Assembly: GCA_934140155.1 (NCBI GenBank)
Contig: CAKPBC010000001.1
Location: 186,001 to 250,000 of the forward strand
Reading direction: 5' to 3'
Source: an uncultured Bacilli bacterium
Lineage (GTDB): Bacteria > Bacillota_I > Bacilli_A > RFN20 > CAG-826
DNA: 64,000 nucleotides
In this document: piece by piece, positions 9,300 through 17,691 of the stretch
Layout of the letters: each line of letters opens with the position of its first letter
Position numbering within the stretch: the stretch's first letter is position 1
Position numbers and translations under genes: made by a program
Notes under the pieces: generated by a model
What the model was told of the DNA's origin: nothing
The model's input: the letters and a program-made list of their open reading frames with translations, nothing else
Databases searched by the model: none

Positions 9300-9758
9300 T
9301 TATTCTTTTTGTCTTTTTAATTTGAAGAAATCTTTTAAAAGTGTGCTTGCTTCATTTTCTAATACACCGCTAGTGACTTCTGGTTTGTGGTTTATTCCTT
9401 TTTGTTCAAATAAATTAAAAGACGATCCTATCGCGCCACCTTTAATATCTTTAGCGCCATATACCACTCTTTTTATTCTTGACCACATTATAGCACCTGC
9501 ACACATTGAACAAGGCTCTAGTGTCACATATAATGTACAATCTATTAGTCTCCAAGATTTTAATTTCTTACTAGCTTTTTTGATGGCAATGATTTCAGCG
9601 TGTCCAGTAGGATCTTGTTTAGTTTCGCGCAAATTATGTCCACGTGCAATAATTTTATCATCTTTAACAATTACAACCCCAACTGGAACTTCGTCAAGTG
9701 CAAAAGATTTATATGCTTCTTTTAATGCAACTTTCATAAATTTTTCGTCTTTTTCCAT
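9300..9758 (-). CDS. tadA: tRNA-specific adenosine deaminase
   Basis: Converts A34 to inosine in the wobble position of tRNA-Arg(ACG), an essential reaction. At 152 residues it has the normal length. Zinc and catalytic motifs are present: GHAEIIAI (His ligand and proton-shuttling Glu) and EPCSMCAGA (the two Cys ligands). The start at 9758 (MEKDEKF) follows GGTGGTG; an in-frame ATG at 9788 falls in the SRP RNA gene and is rejected. tadA next to the small SRP RNA is a recurrent arrangement in Bacilli near dnaX, here on the dnaA side of serS. Confidence 0.95.
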   Translation of the reverse strand: MEKDEKFMKVALKEAYKSFALDEVPVGVVIVKDDKIIARGHNLRETKQDPTGHAEIIAIKKASKKLKSWRLIDCTLYVTLEPCSMCAGAIMWSRIKRVVYGAKDIKGGAIGSSFNLFEQKGINHKPEVTSGVLENEASTLLKDFFKLKRQKE

Positions 9759-9775
9759 ATATTTCACCACCAAAA

Positions 9776-9856
9776 AACCATTGCACATGAGAAAGACGCT
9801 TATGGCTGCTACGTTCCCGTCCTGACCAGGTTCACACTTTGCTCATCGCAATGGCA
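9776..9856 (-). ncRNA. ffs: Signal recognition particle RNA (small bacterial 4.5S type)
   Basis: The minus strand carries the conserved SRP RNA apical domain: AACCTGGTCAGGAC, then GGGAACGTAGCAGCC, the helix 8 symmetric and asymmetric loops that bind Ffh. The ends pair (CCATTGC with GCAATGG) and are followed by six T, which act as the terminator. A TATAAT -10 at 9862-9867 with a weak TTGCAT upstream places the 5' end near 9855, giving an RNA of roughly 80 nt. No Alu domain is seen, so it is the short form rather than the about 270-nt Bacillus form. Confidence 0.93.
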
Positions 9857-9910
9857 CTATTATTATAGCATAGTTTTATCGCATAAATGCAATATTTTTT
9901 TATTTTTGGC

Positions 9911-9947
9911 AAAAAAAAGATAGAATGACCAAAAATCATTCTATCTA
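9911..9947 (-). terminator. Rho-independent terminator after serS
   Basis: Perfect 11-bp stem AGATAGAATGA/TCATTCTATCT with a 7-nt loop, followed by a T-run on the minus strand, 13 bp past the serS stop. Confidence 0.85.
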
Positions 9948-9959
9948 TTATTCATAAAA

Positions 9960-11237
9960 TTATTTCTTCTTTGGATATAAAACTTTAATTCCGCCCATGA
10001 AAGGAACTAAGGCATCAGGAATAATAACTGATCCATCTTTTTGTTGATTTTGTTCAAGTAATGCTGGGAATAAACGAGATGTTGCTAATCCAGAAGCATT
10101 TAAAGTATGGCAAAACTTTGTTTTTCCTGTTTCTTTATCACGGTATCTAATCATACCTCTACGAGCTTGATAATCTCTAGCATTTGATGCTGAAGATACT
10201 TCTTTATAAATACCCATAGATGGAATCCAAATCTCAACATCATATGTTCTAGCCATTGAGTGAGAGCAATCGGCAGCGGCTAATTTAGAAATTTGGAAAT
10301 GTAATCCTAATCCTTCTACTAATTTAGCGGCTTTATTAACTAATTCTTCAAAAGCTTTATCTGATCCTTCTTCTGTTGTATATTGAACCATTTCTACTTT
10401 GTCAAATTGATAACCACGAATCATACCTCTTTCTTCAGTACGATAACTACCAGCTTCACAACGATAGCAAGGAGTATAAGCAAAATATTTCTTTGGTAAT
10501 TCTTCCTCAGATAAAATTTCTTTACGATGCAAATTTACTAAAGCAGTTTCCGCAGTTGGAAGCATAAATTTATCTTGTCCTTCAAGCCAGAAAACATCTT
10601 CTTTAAATTTTGGGAATTGACCAGCTGTATAACCACTTTCTTCATTTAATAAATGTGGTGGTAAAATCATTGTATAGCCATCTTTTAAGTGTGTAGTAAT
10701 GAAGTAATTAATTAAAGCCCATTCTAATTGAGCACCTAATCCAGTATAAATCCAAGTTCCACGTCCAGATATTTTCGCAGCTCTTTCATAATCGATTAAC
10801 CCTAAAGATTCTGCTAATTCAACGTGATCTTTTGGTTTGAAGTCAAATTCTGGTTTCTTACCAAAAGTATAGATTGGTTTATTATTTTCTTTTCCACCAG
10901 GTAATAAATCATCATCTGGTAAATTTGGTAATGTTTCAACAAATTCTTTAATTTCTTTTTCTAAGTTTGCTAAGTCTTCTTCATTTTTAGCGTTTTGTGC
11001 TTTTAAATCTTTAACTTTAGCAAATATTTCTTGAACATCTCCGCCATTTTTCTTAACGACTGGTACTGATGCAGATAGTTTATTGATTTCTGCTTTTACA
11101 ACTTCTACTTTTTGAATAAGCTCAAGTCTTTTATCCATTTTTTCGATAGTGCTTGTAAAATCAACATCCCATCCTTTTTTCTTTAAAGCTGCAGAAACGT
11201 ATTCTGGCTTTGTTTTGATTAAATTTAAATCTAGCAT
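9960..11237 (-). CDS. serS: Seryl-tRNA synthetase
   Basis: Charges tRNA-Ser (and tRNA-Sec where present). The 425-residue protein has the N-terminal antiparallel coiled-coil arm (about 30-100) and the class II core: motif 2 around YRCEAGSYRTEERGMIRGYQF (key residues near 275-295) and motif 3 near the C-terminus (TLNASGLATSRLFPALLE). The start ATG 11237 (MLDLNLIK) has AGGAGG seven bases upstream; the open frame upstream runs into the T-box terminator and is not coding. It is controlled by a T-box leader. Confidence 0.97.
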   Translation of the reverse strand: MLDLNLIKTKPEYVSAALKKKGWDVDFTSTIEKMDKRLELIQKVEVVKAEINKLSASVPVVKKNGGDVQEIFAKVKDLKAQNAKNEEDLANLEKEIKEFVETLPNLPDDDLLPGGKENNKPIYTFGKKPEFDFKPKDHVELAESLGLIDYERAAKISGRGTWIYTGLGAQLEWALINYFITTHLKDGYTMILPPHLLNEESGYTAGQFPKFKEDVFWLEGQDKFMLPTAETALVNLHRKEILSEEELPKKYFAYTPCYRCEAGSYRTEERGMIRGYQFDKVEMVQYTTEEGSDKAFEELVNKAAKLVEGLGLHFQISKLAAADCSHSMARTYDVEIWIPSMGIYKEVSSASNARDYQARRGMIRYRDKETGKTKFCHTLNASGLATSRLFPALLEQNQQKDGSVIIPDALVPFMGGIKVLYPKKK

Positions 11238-11464
11238 GTTTTTTCCTCCTAAAAAAATAAAAACGTCCCATAATGGGACGTAAATAACCGTGGTGCCACC
11301 CAATTTATATCTACATAGTAAATATATCTTGAATACTTTTAACGCAAGTTTACGGAACGATTAAGTTCACTCTATGAGACGGACTAATTATTTTGCATTT
11401 ACGCTTTCCACCATATAGCGATTCTCTAAAAAATGCTTAATAATATTTTTCTCAATCTTTGAGC
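11238..11464 (-). promoter_or_regulatory. T-box riboswitch leader of serS
   Basis: The minus-strand leader contains the T-box core GGGTGGCACCACGG (about 11288-11302), which forms the antiterminator and binds the tRNA acceptor end. Immediately downstream is an intrinsic terminator, ACGTCCCA/TGGGACGT plus T-run (11251-11281). Further upstream are the Stem I elements AGAGAA and GGTGGAAAGCG. By position and family it senses uncharged tRNA-Ser; I did not resolve the specifier codon with certainty. Confidence 0.93.
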
Positions 11465-11470
11465 ACACTT

Positions 11471-11499
11471 ATTGTATTATGCTTTTAATTAAATATCAA
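11471..11499 (-). promoter_or_regulatory. Sigma-A-type promoter of the serS T-box leader
   Basis: TTGATA (11494-11499) and TACAAT (11471-11476) separated by exactly 17 bp on the minus strand, seven bases before the expected T-box 5' end. Confidence 0.75.
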
Positions 11500-11504
11500 C
11501 TAAT

Positions 11505-12716
11505 TTATTGCAAATTGATTTTAGAAATATATTGTAATGCTTTCCAATATAAATAAGCCGACCATTTTCTTTTCTTTGTTGAAAAACGAATTTTTTCTTT
11601 TAAGAATCTAACTTCTAAAACATCTTTATATTGAAGCATTAATCGTTTTATATCTTTTATATCAACTTTTACTATTTCTTTATTGTATTCAAATTCAATA
11701 TGTGTTTTATAAACTTTTAAATATGTTTTTCCAATTGGTTTTTTAAAGAATTCTGTTTCTTTAGCATATTGTAAATCTAAATCTCGTGCTTCTAAAATAA
11801 CATCTTCATCCTTCGCGGAATCAATTATCTTTTTTAGTTCTTCATATTGTTTATCATCAAGTTCCGCTAAAGTGGAAGTAAAATCTTTACTTTCAAGTTT
11901 ACAATCGCGATGATATTTGGCTTCAAAATCACATTTTGTACAAAATACTTTATTTCCTTTTGAAGACAATACTTCTAAACGATGACATTTTGGACACATA
12001 TATAAGCCTAATTCTAACCATTCTGCGCGAGCAAAGCCAATACGTTGTTTGTGATTTGATTCTTGATGATGTTTAAGATCATCTACTGTAATGCCATCCA
12101 CTATTACCTTATGTAATTCATTTACATCCATTTCTTGAACTTGTTCTTTAGATAAAACTTCTTGTACTGAATAAATTATTTTTGTATGGTGAGCATATTT
12201 GCTCCAACGAGATGCTCTAGCACCCGCTCCATTAATTTTTAAAATTACAACTGGTACTTTCATCATTTTAGCGTATTTAGCGATGCTAACATCTACTGGT
12301 AAAGTTCGGCAAAACATATCGATATCTCCTTCTGGATAAACACCAATACTTTTTCCTTCTCTTACTAACTTTTTAGTCATTAAAACATCGGATATATCAC
12401 TGTCTGACATTCCTCTTTTTATTTCCCCTAATAAAGTTCCACTGAAAAATGTTAAGAATTTATTTTTAAACATTTCATCATGAACTATAAAATGAATAAT
12501 ATGTGTAGGGAACATCAAATTAGCGTAAATGCCGTCCCAATTGCTTAAATGATTAGAAATAAATAGAACTGGTCTTTTAGGAATTTTCTTCTTGTTCTTT
12601 TTAAATCTTACATGTTGGAAAAGAACAACATATAGCCATACAAATGGTCTAAGTATCGTATAAAAAATCACTTGTGGCCATGATCTAGTTTTCTTGTTCT
12701 TATTCTTTTTCTTCAT
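11505..12716 (-). CDS. PlsC-like 1-acylglycerol-3-phosphate acyltransferase with C-terminal zinc ribbon
   Basis: 403 residues. The N-terminal 220 residues form a lysophospholipid acyltransferase domain: a hydrophobic membrane segment, catalytic NHLSNWD (HX4D block I) and the block III region GVYPEGDID, where the usual EGTR Arg is missing. After it come a four-Cys zinc ribbon (CPKC...CTKC, about 240-265) and a roughly 130-residue basic domain that I do not recognise. Membrane-associated transfer of acyl groups in phospholipid synthesis is the family role, but the altered block III and the extra domains make the exact substrate uncertain. The Shine-Dalgarno sequence is weak (GTGA). Confidence 0.8.
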   Translation of the reverse strand: MKKKNKNKKTRSWPQVIFYTILRPFVWLYVVLFQHVRFKKNKKKIPKRPVLFISNHLSNWDGIYANLMFPTHIIHFIVHDEMFKNKFLTFFSGTLLGEIKRGMSDSDISDVLMTKKLVREGKSIGVYPEGDIDMFCRTLPVDVSIAKYAKMMKVPVVILKINGAGARASRWSKYAHHTKIIYSVQEVLSKEQVQEMDVNELHKVIVDGITVDDLKHHQESNHKQRIGFARAEWLELGLYMCPKCHRLEVLSSKGNKVFCTKCDFEAKYHRDCKLESKDFTSTLAELDDKQYEELKKIIDSAKDEDVILEARDLDLQYAKETEFFKKPIGKTYLKVYKTHIEFEYNKEIVKVDIKDIKRLMLQYKDVLEVRFLKEKIRFSTKKRKWSAYLYWKALQYISKINLQ

Positions 12717-12800
12717 CTATATTCACGCTACTTTCAAACTATTAATTATTATTCATTCTAAACGAATTTTTAATACTAATACACAACCATATTAGCATTA

Positions 12801-12858
12801 AAAACGTCCATTCTACAAATGTTTTTATGCTTTTTTAATAATTTAGAATGAACGTTTT
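12801..12858. terminator. Imperfect hairpin in the spacer between the endonuclease and acyltransferase genes
   Basis: A 15-nt inverted repeat (AAAACGTCCATTCTA and TAGAATGAACGTTTT, one mismatch) sits about 57 bp past the stop of the endonuclease gene. It probably terminates that transcript. The rest of the 12,717-12,915 spacer shows nothing I can name. Confidence 0.55.
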
Positions 12859-12915
12859 GATTATATTGTATTTTTGTAATTAAATAAACGACAAAATTAT
12901 TATATTTTGTTGATT

Positions 12916-13866
12916 TTATTTTGATTTTGAAGAGCACAATTGTTTGGTATTACTATTATAGTTTCCAAACACACTACACGCTAACGAATCATTATCAATA
13001 TATGGATTACGATTATGTTGGTGTCCATATATTGCATTATTTCTATCTATCTCTTTTTGGCTGACTGGATCTTCTAATGACCAACGAAGCATCATTTCTA
13101 AACTCCAGACATTTAATCCCGGATAAGAAGTTCCGCCTAAATTAGTTCCTTCTGATTTCCAAGACGCCACCCTACCTTCATAAGCTGTAACCATATAGAA
13201 ATAACTTCTTGCAAAATCGCCTTTATATATATCATCTGGTTCAAACACTGTTCCAGAATATCCAGATATTGAACTACTGCCTAGTTTATTGGTAAGTGTA
13301 ATTCCTGTTTTTGCTTGATTTTTAGTCACATAGGTATATGTAGCTGTCCCTACTTCTCCATATGGATAATTACTTCTTCGTCCGTTTATTTTTCCATCGG
13401 ATGGATAAATATGAAATGCATCACTATACATTGGTGAAGCATCATTAAACCAACTTTTTGGCATAGAGTGTTCCTTATTCCAAGTATCTCCTTCATTTTT
13501 GTAATTGCCCACATCACTAAATGAATAACTAAAATCACCATATATATCCCAAACAGTTCCATCACTTCTTACATCGCTATCTCTATATACTTCTTTTAAG
13601 CTGCCATAATCAACTGTTTTTGGCTCGCCAATAACTTTATATAGTTTTGTCTTTAATTCTTTGCCTTCTGAACGATTTAAGTCATCATAATTGTAATAGT
13701 TATCGCTATTATTATAAGTCCAATTGCCAATAGGTTTAACATCAACAGATGTTGAATCTTTGTTTGTACTTATTGATGGTAAAATTACAGATATATCATC
13801 TTTGCAACCAACTAACACTGCTGCGGCAGTAGCTAATAATATTCCTAGTTTTACTTTATGCTTCAT
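12916..13866 (-). CDS. Secreted endonuclease I family lipoprotein (copy 1)
   Basis: 316 residues. Signal peptide with lipobox LVGC (Cys21), a short linker, then an endonuclease I domain (PF04231 type): WNKEHSMPKSW with His133 as the likely catalytic histidine of a beta-beta-alpha-metal nuclease, followed by DAFHIYPSDGKINGRRSNYPYG and a C-terminal YGHQHNRNPYID. Expected to degrade extracellular DNA non-specifically while anchored to the outer face of the membrane, for nutrient or nucleotide scavenging. The N-terminal 30 residues closely resemble those of the next gene, and the two lie in tandem, so they are paralogues. The start has AAGGTGA upstream. Confidence 0.9.
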   Translation of the reverse strand: MKHKVKLGILLATAAAVLVGCKDDISVILPSISTNKDSTSVDVKPIGNWTYNNSDNYYNYDDLNRSEGKELKTKLYKVIGEPKTVDYGSLKEVYRDSDVRSDGTVWDIYGDFSYSFSDVGNYKNEGDTWNKEHSMPKSWFNDASPMYSDAFHIYPSDGKINGRRSNYPYGEVGTATYTYVTKNQAKTGITLTNKLGSSSISGYSGTVFEPDDIYKGDFARSYFYMVTAYEGRVASWKSEGTNLGGTSYPGLNVWSLEMMLRWSLEDPVSQKEIDRNNAIYGHQHNRNPYIDNDSLACSVFGNYNSNTKQLCSSKSK

Positions 13867-13921
13867 ATATTCACCTTTTTATATTGTATTGTGTGTTGCT
13901 TAATAAAATCCTTATCATATT

Positions 13922-14923
13922 TTACTTATTAAACATTAAATCCGCAAACTCAGGATGATCAATAAACGGATTACGATTATGTTGCTCTGAATAATTTCTA
14001 TTGTTTCTCAATATTTCCCAAGTTGTCACTGGAAATTCTCTATTCCACTTCAAGCATAAATCTAATGATGAGAAGTTTCCAGTTACACTATGACCATACA
14101 TTACATAAACATAGAGAGTTGCTCGAGCAACTTCTCCTTTTGCGGCATCACATGGCTCAAAATAAGATCCTGATTTATAATTAGCAGTAATTCTATTTCC
14201 TGAATCTTTGACCGCAGTAGAAGAATTGTGCGCTACTTCGGAAAATTGATAATTTCCTCTTGCACCATTTGTCTTCCAATCATCAGCAAATATATGTATT
14301 GAATCACTTTTTGCATTACCAGATATCTTGGATTGTGGATAAGTGTGTTCTCTATTCCACTTATCTGCAGCATTACCGCTAACATGAGCACTTTTTGGAT
14401 AGGAACTTCTACTATATACGCAGAAAACATTATTTGAATTATTAGGGTCTTCATCAACTTTTTCAAATCTCGACCAATCATAATTTTGCTTTACACCACT
14501 TGTATTAGTTATTGCTGAAAGAGCATTTTTTAAACTATCTCCTGTTTTTCCAAAAGCGCTTTGATAATAATCATCACCTACAGATGGTGTTATGCCTTCA
14601 ATATATGGAGTCCTCATAAATTCTTTACTTGCTGAACTATCTTCTTGTAAAAAATATTGCCATTTTCCTTCAATATTTCCACTAGAAGCAGTTGAACTAT
14701 TAGATGTACTAGGTTTTACGCTAATGCTTGTTGAAGTAGATGGTTTATTGCTATTAGAATTAGAGCTACTACTGAAATTACTATTAGAACTTCCACTAAT
14801 TAACGATATCGAATTACTTTGACTAGCAGATGGTAAAATAACTGTGATATTATCTTTTTCACAAGCAGCCAACATTCCTATTATAGCAGAGCATAAAATA
14901 GCAAACTTAAATTTCGTCTTCAT
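13922..14923 (-). CDS. Secreted endonuclease I family lipoprotein (copy 2)
   Basis: 333 residues with the same architecture as its neighbour: signal peptide with lipobox LAAC (Cys21), a long Ser/Asn/Thr-rich linker (about 33-85) typical of cell-wall-spanning lipoproteins, then the nuclease motif WNREHTYPQSK followed by DSIHIFADDWKTNGARGNY and SEQHNRNPFIDHPEFAD. Predicted extracellular nuclease. It lies 55 bp upstream of copy 1 and is probably co-transcribed with it. The divergence in the core (TYPQS against SMPKS) suggests an old duplication with the two copies possibly preferring different substrates. Confidence 0.9.
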   Translation of the reverse strand: MKTKFKFAILCSAIIGMLAACEKDNITVILPSASQSNSISLISGSSNSNFSSSSNSNSNKPSTSTSISVKPSTSNSSTASSGNIEGKWQYFLQEDSSASKEFMRTPYIEGITPSVGDDYYQSAFGKTGDSLKNALSAITNTSGVKQNYDWSRFEKVDEDPNNSNNVFCVYSRSSYPKSAHVSGNAADKWNREHTYPQSKISGNAKSDSIHIFADDWKTNGARGNYQFSEVAHNSSTAVKDSGNRITANYKSGSYFEPCDAAKGEVARATLYVYVMYGHSVTGNFSSLDLCLKWNREFPVTTWEILRNNRNYSEQHNRNPFIDHPEFADLMFNK

Positions 14924-15017
14924 ATATTTCCTTCTTTCATATGGATATATTTGTAAATATATAATATCATTTTTTCAATTTAAAACAAGTGCAATAATAT
15001 TTAGCACTTTTTTGCAA

Positions 15018-15060
15018 TAAAAAAAGACCGCAAAATCCAATTATTTTTGTTTTGTGGTCT
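15018..15060 (-). terminator. Rho-independent terminator after gyrA
   Basis: On the minus strand, AGACCACAAAA pairs with TTTTGCGGTCT and is followed by seven T, 20 bp past the gyrA stop. Confidence 0.8.
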
Positions 15061-15079
15061 AATTTAATTTGTTTATGTT

Positions 15080-17674
15080 TTATTTGTTATTTTCTTCTTC
15101 AACAATTTCTTCTTGTTCTTGGTGTTCAACAACCGCAACAGAAGATACACGTTGATCATCATCTAAACGAATGATTTTAACGCCTTGAGTATTACGTCCC
15201 GCAATCTTAACTTGTTCAAGTGGAATTCTAATAATAATACCTGCTTTAGTAATAACCATTAAATCTTCATTACCATTTACAGCGCGAATTGTTACTAAAT
15301 TACCAACTTTTTCAGTTGCGTGAATTGTAATAACACCTTTAGTTCCACGTGAAGTCATACGATAATCAGTATAATGTGTCATCTTGCCATATCCACGATC
15401 AGTAATAGCTAAGATATATTCTCCTTCTAAGCTTGTTACCATTCCTACCGCAGTTCCACCATCGATATTCATACCACGGACACCAGAAGCAGTTCTTCCC
15501 ATTGGACGAACATCATTTTCATTAAAGTTAACCATTTTACCTAAACTTGATGCAATACCAATAATAGCAGTGCCGTTAGTTAATTTAACATCTAGTAAGT
15601 GATCTCCTTCGCGAAGTGAAATTGCAATCTTACCATTTTGTCTAATTAATTCAAATTCTTTAACTGGTGTACGTTTTACAACACCTTGTTCAGTTGCAAA
15701 GAACAAGTAATCAGATTCACGATATTCATCAACAGTAATAATTGATTTAACAATCTCATCTTTTTCTAAGCTTAATAAGTTAACTACTGGTAATCCTTTT
15801 GCGGATCTAGAGAATTCAGGAACTTGATATCCTCGCATTCTATATACTTTACCATAACTTGTAAAGAACATTAAATCAGTGTGAGTTTTAGCATGTACTA
15901 AGATATCTACAACATCATCTTCATGTGTTTGCATACCTTTAACACCACGTCCACCACGATTTTGAGTTCTAAATGTATCGGTTGATAATCTCTTAATATA
16001 ACCATTTTTAGTTAATGTAATGATTATTTCTTCTTCTGGAATTAAATCTTCATCATCAATATTTGAGATCTCATTAGAAATATGTGTTCTTCTTTCATCA
16101 CCAAATTTATTTTTGATTTCTTCTAATTCATCTAAGACAACTTTTAATTCATTTTTACGATCAGATAAGATTTCTTTATATTCAGCAATTTGAGCATTTA
16201 AGCGAGCAATTTCATCTTCAATTTTGGCTTTTTCTAAGCCTGTTAATTTAGATAAACGCATATCAAGAATTTCTTTAGCTTGAATTTCAGAAATGTTATA
16301 AGCTTCAATTAATTTTGCTTTAGCGTCATCAGTAGATTTAGCACTCTTAATAATATCAACAACATCATCAATATTATCAATCGCAATAATTAAGCCATTT
16401 AAGATGTGATCTCTTGCTTCAGCTTTTCTTAATAATGTTCTTGTACGACGGCCAATTACTTCAACTTGGAAATCAAGATAATATTTAATTAAGTCTGGCA
16501 TTGGAAGAATTCGAGGCTCCCCATTAACAAGACATAAGTTAATTACACCAAATGAACATTGTAATTGTGTTAATTTGTAAAGTTTATTTAAGACAACTTC
16601 TGCAATAGCATCTCTTCTTAATTCAATGACAATTCTAATACCTTCTTTATTAGATTCATCACGAATATCCGTAATTCCTTCAACAATTTTATCACGAACT
16701 AAGTGCGCGATATTTTCAATCATTAAAGCTTTATTTACTTGATATGGAATTTCTGTAATTACAATACGTTTCTTTCCATTTTCTTGTTCAATAATTTCAG
16801 CACGAGAGCGAACAACAACTGATCCTTGACCAGTCTCATAAGCTTTTCTAATGCCACTTTTTCCTAAAATTATTCCTCCAGTTGGGAAATCCGGACCATA
16901 AATATAATTATTCATTAAATCCTCTGCGGAAATGTCAGGATTTTCTGCGACAGCGTGAATTGCATTAATAGCTTCTTTTAAATTATGTGGTGCCATATTA
17001 GTGGCCATACCAACAGCAATACCATTAGATCCATTAACAATTAAGTTAGGGAAACGAGAAGGAAGAACAGTTGGTTCTTGTTCTTGTCCATCATAGTTAT
17101 CCATAAAATCAACAGTATCTTGATCAATATCGCGAACCATTTCAACCGCTATTTTAGACATTCTTGCTTCAGTATAACGCATAGCAGCAGGTTCATCACC
17201 ATCGATAGAACCAAAGTTACCATGACCATCAACTAAAACATAACGTGTATTGAATGGTTGAGCTAAACGAACTAAAGATCCATAAATTGCTGAGTCACCA
17301 TGAGGGTGATATTTACCCATAACGTCACCAACAATACGAGCGGACTTTTTAAATGGTTTTGTTGGTCCAATACCTAATTCATTCATACCATAAATGATAC
17401 GGCGGTGAACTGGTTTTAAACCATCTCTAACATCTGGAATTGCACGTGATACAATAACAGACATTGCATATTCAAGGAATGAACTTTTTACAGTTTCAGT
17501 GATTTTAACATCACGCATTTCTGGAACGATTCCTTCTTCAATATCCGCAAGAGCTTTTTCGTCTTCTTCAGTGAATTCAGAATCATCTTCAGTTTCTTCT
17601 TCATTTTCTTCTACTTCTTCATTTTCATCTAATTCATCTAATTCTTCATCATTTTCAAATTCTTTTTCTACCAT
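15080..17674 (-). CDS. gyrA: DNA gyrase subunit A
   Basis: The breakage-reunion subunit of gyrase; 864 residues. It has an unusual acidic extension (about residues 3-50, almost all Glu/Asp), then the winged-helix/tower core with catalytic Tyr167 in RYTEARM, and the C-terminal beta-pinwheel with a GyrA-box (QNRGGRG) that wraps DNA. In the quinolone-resistance region (HPHGDSAIYGSL), Ser128 equals E. coli Ser83, but the position of E. coli Asp87 is Gly132. Starts 17 bp after gyrB with GGAGTG upstream; co-transcribed with gyrB. Confidence 0.98.
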   Translation of the reverse strand: MVEKEFENDEELDELDENEEVEENEEETEDDSEFTEEDEKALADIEEGIVPEMRDVKITETVKSSFLEYAMSVIVSRAIPDVRDGLKPVHRRIIYGMNELGIGPTKPFKKSARIVGDVMGKYHPHGDSAIYGSLVRLAQPFNTRYVLVDGHGNFGSIDGDEPAAMRYTEARMSKIAVEMVRDIDQDTVDFMDNYDGQEQEPTVLPSRFPNLIVNGSNGIAVGMATNMAPHNLKEAINAIHAVAENPDISAEDLMNNYIYGPDFPTGGIILGKSGIRKAYETGQGSVVVRSRAEIIEQENGKKRIVITEIPYQVNKALMIENIAHLVRDKIVEGITDIRDESNKEGIRIVIELRRDAIAEVVLNKLYKLTQLQCSFGVINLCLVNGEPRILPMPDLIKYYLDFQVEVIGRRTRTLLRKAEARDHILNGLIIAIDNIDDVVDIIKSAKSTDDAKAKLIEAYNISEIQAKEILDMRLSKLTGLEKAKIEDEIARLNAQIAEYKEILSDRKNELKVVLDELEEIKNKFGDERRTHISNEISNIDDEDLIPEEEIIITLTKNGYIKRLSTDTFRTQNRGGRGVKGMQTHEDDVVDILVHAKTHTDLMFFTSYGKVYRMRGYQVPEFSRSAKGLPVVNLLSLEKDEIVKSIITVDEYRESDYLFFATEQGVVKRTPVKEFELIRQNGKIAISLREGDHLLDVKLTNGTAIIGIASSLGKMVNFNENDVRPMGRTASGVRGMNIDGGTAVGMVTSLEGEYILAITDRGYGKMTHYTDYRMTSRGTKGVITIHATEKVGNLVTIRAVNGNEDLMVITKAGIIIRIPLEQVKIAGRNTQGVKIIRLDDDQRVSSVAVVEHQEQEEIVEEENNK

Positions 17675-17691
17675 ATACTGTTCACTCCTTT

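Noticed and set aside
9322..9825. A 167-codon open frame on the plus strand opposite tadA and the SRP RNA
   Set aside because: It is antisense to tadA, whose active-site motifs are intact, and its product has no recognisable domain; it is a shadow of a low-GC gene.
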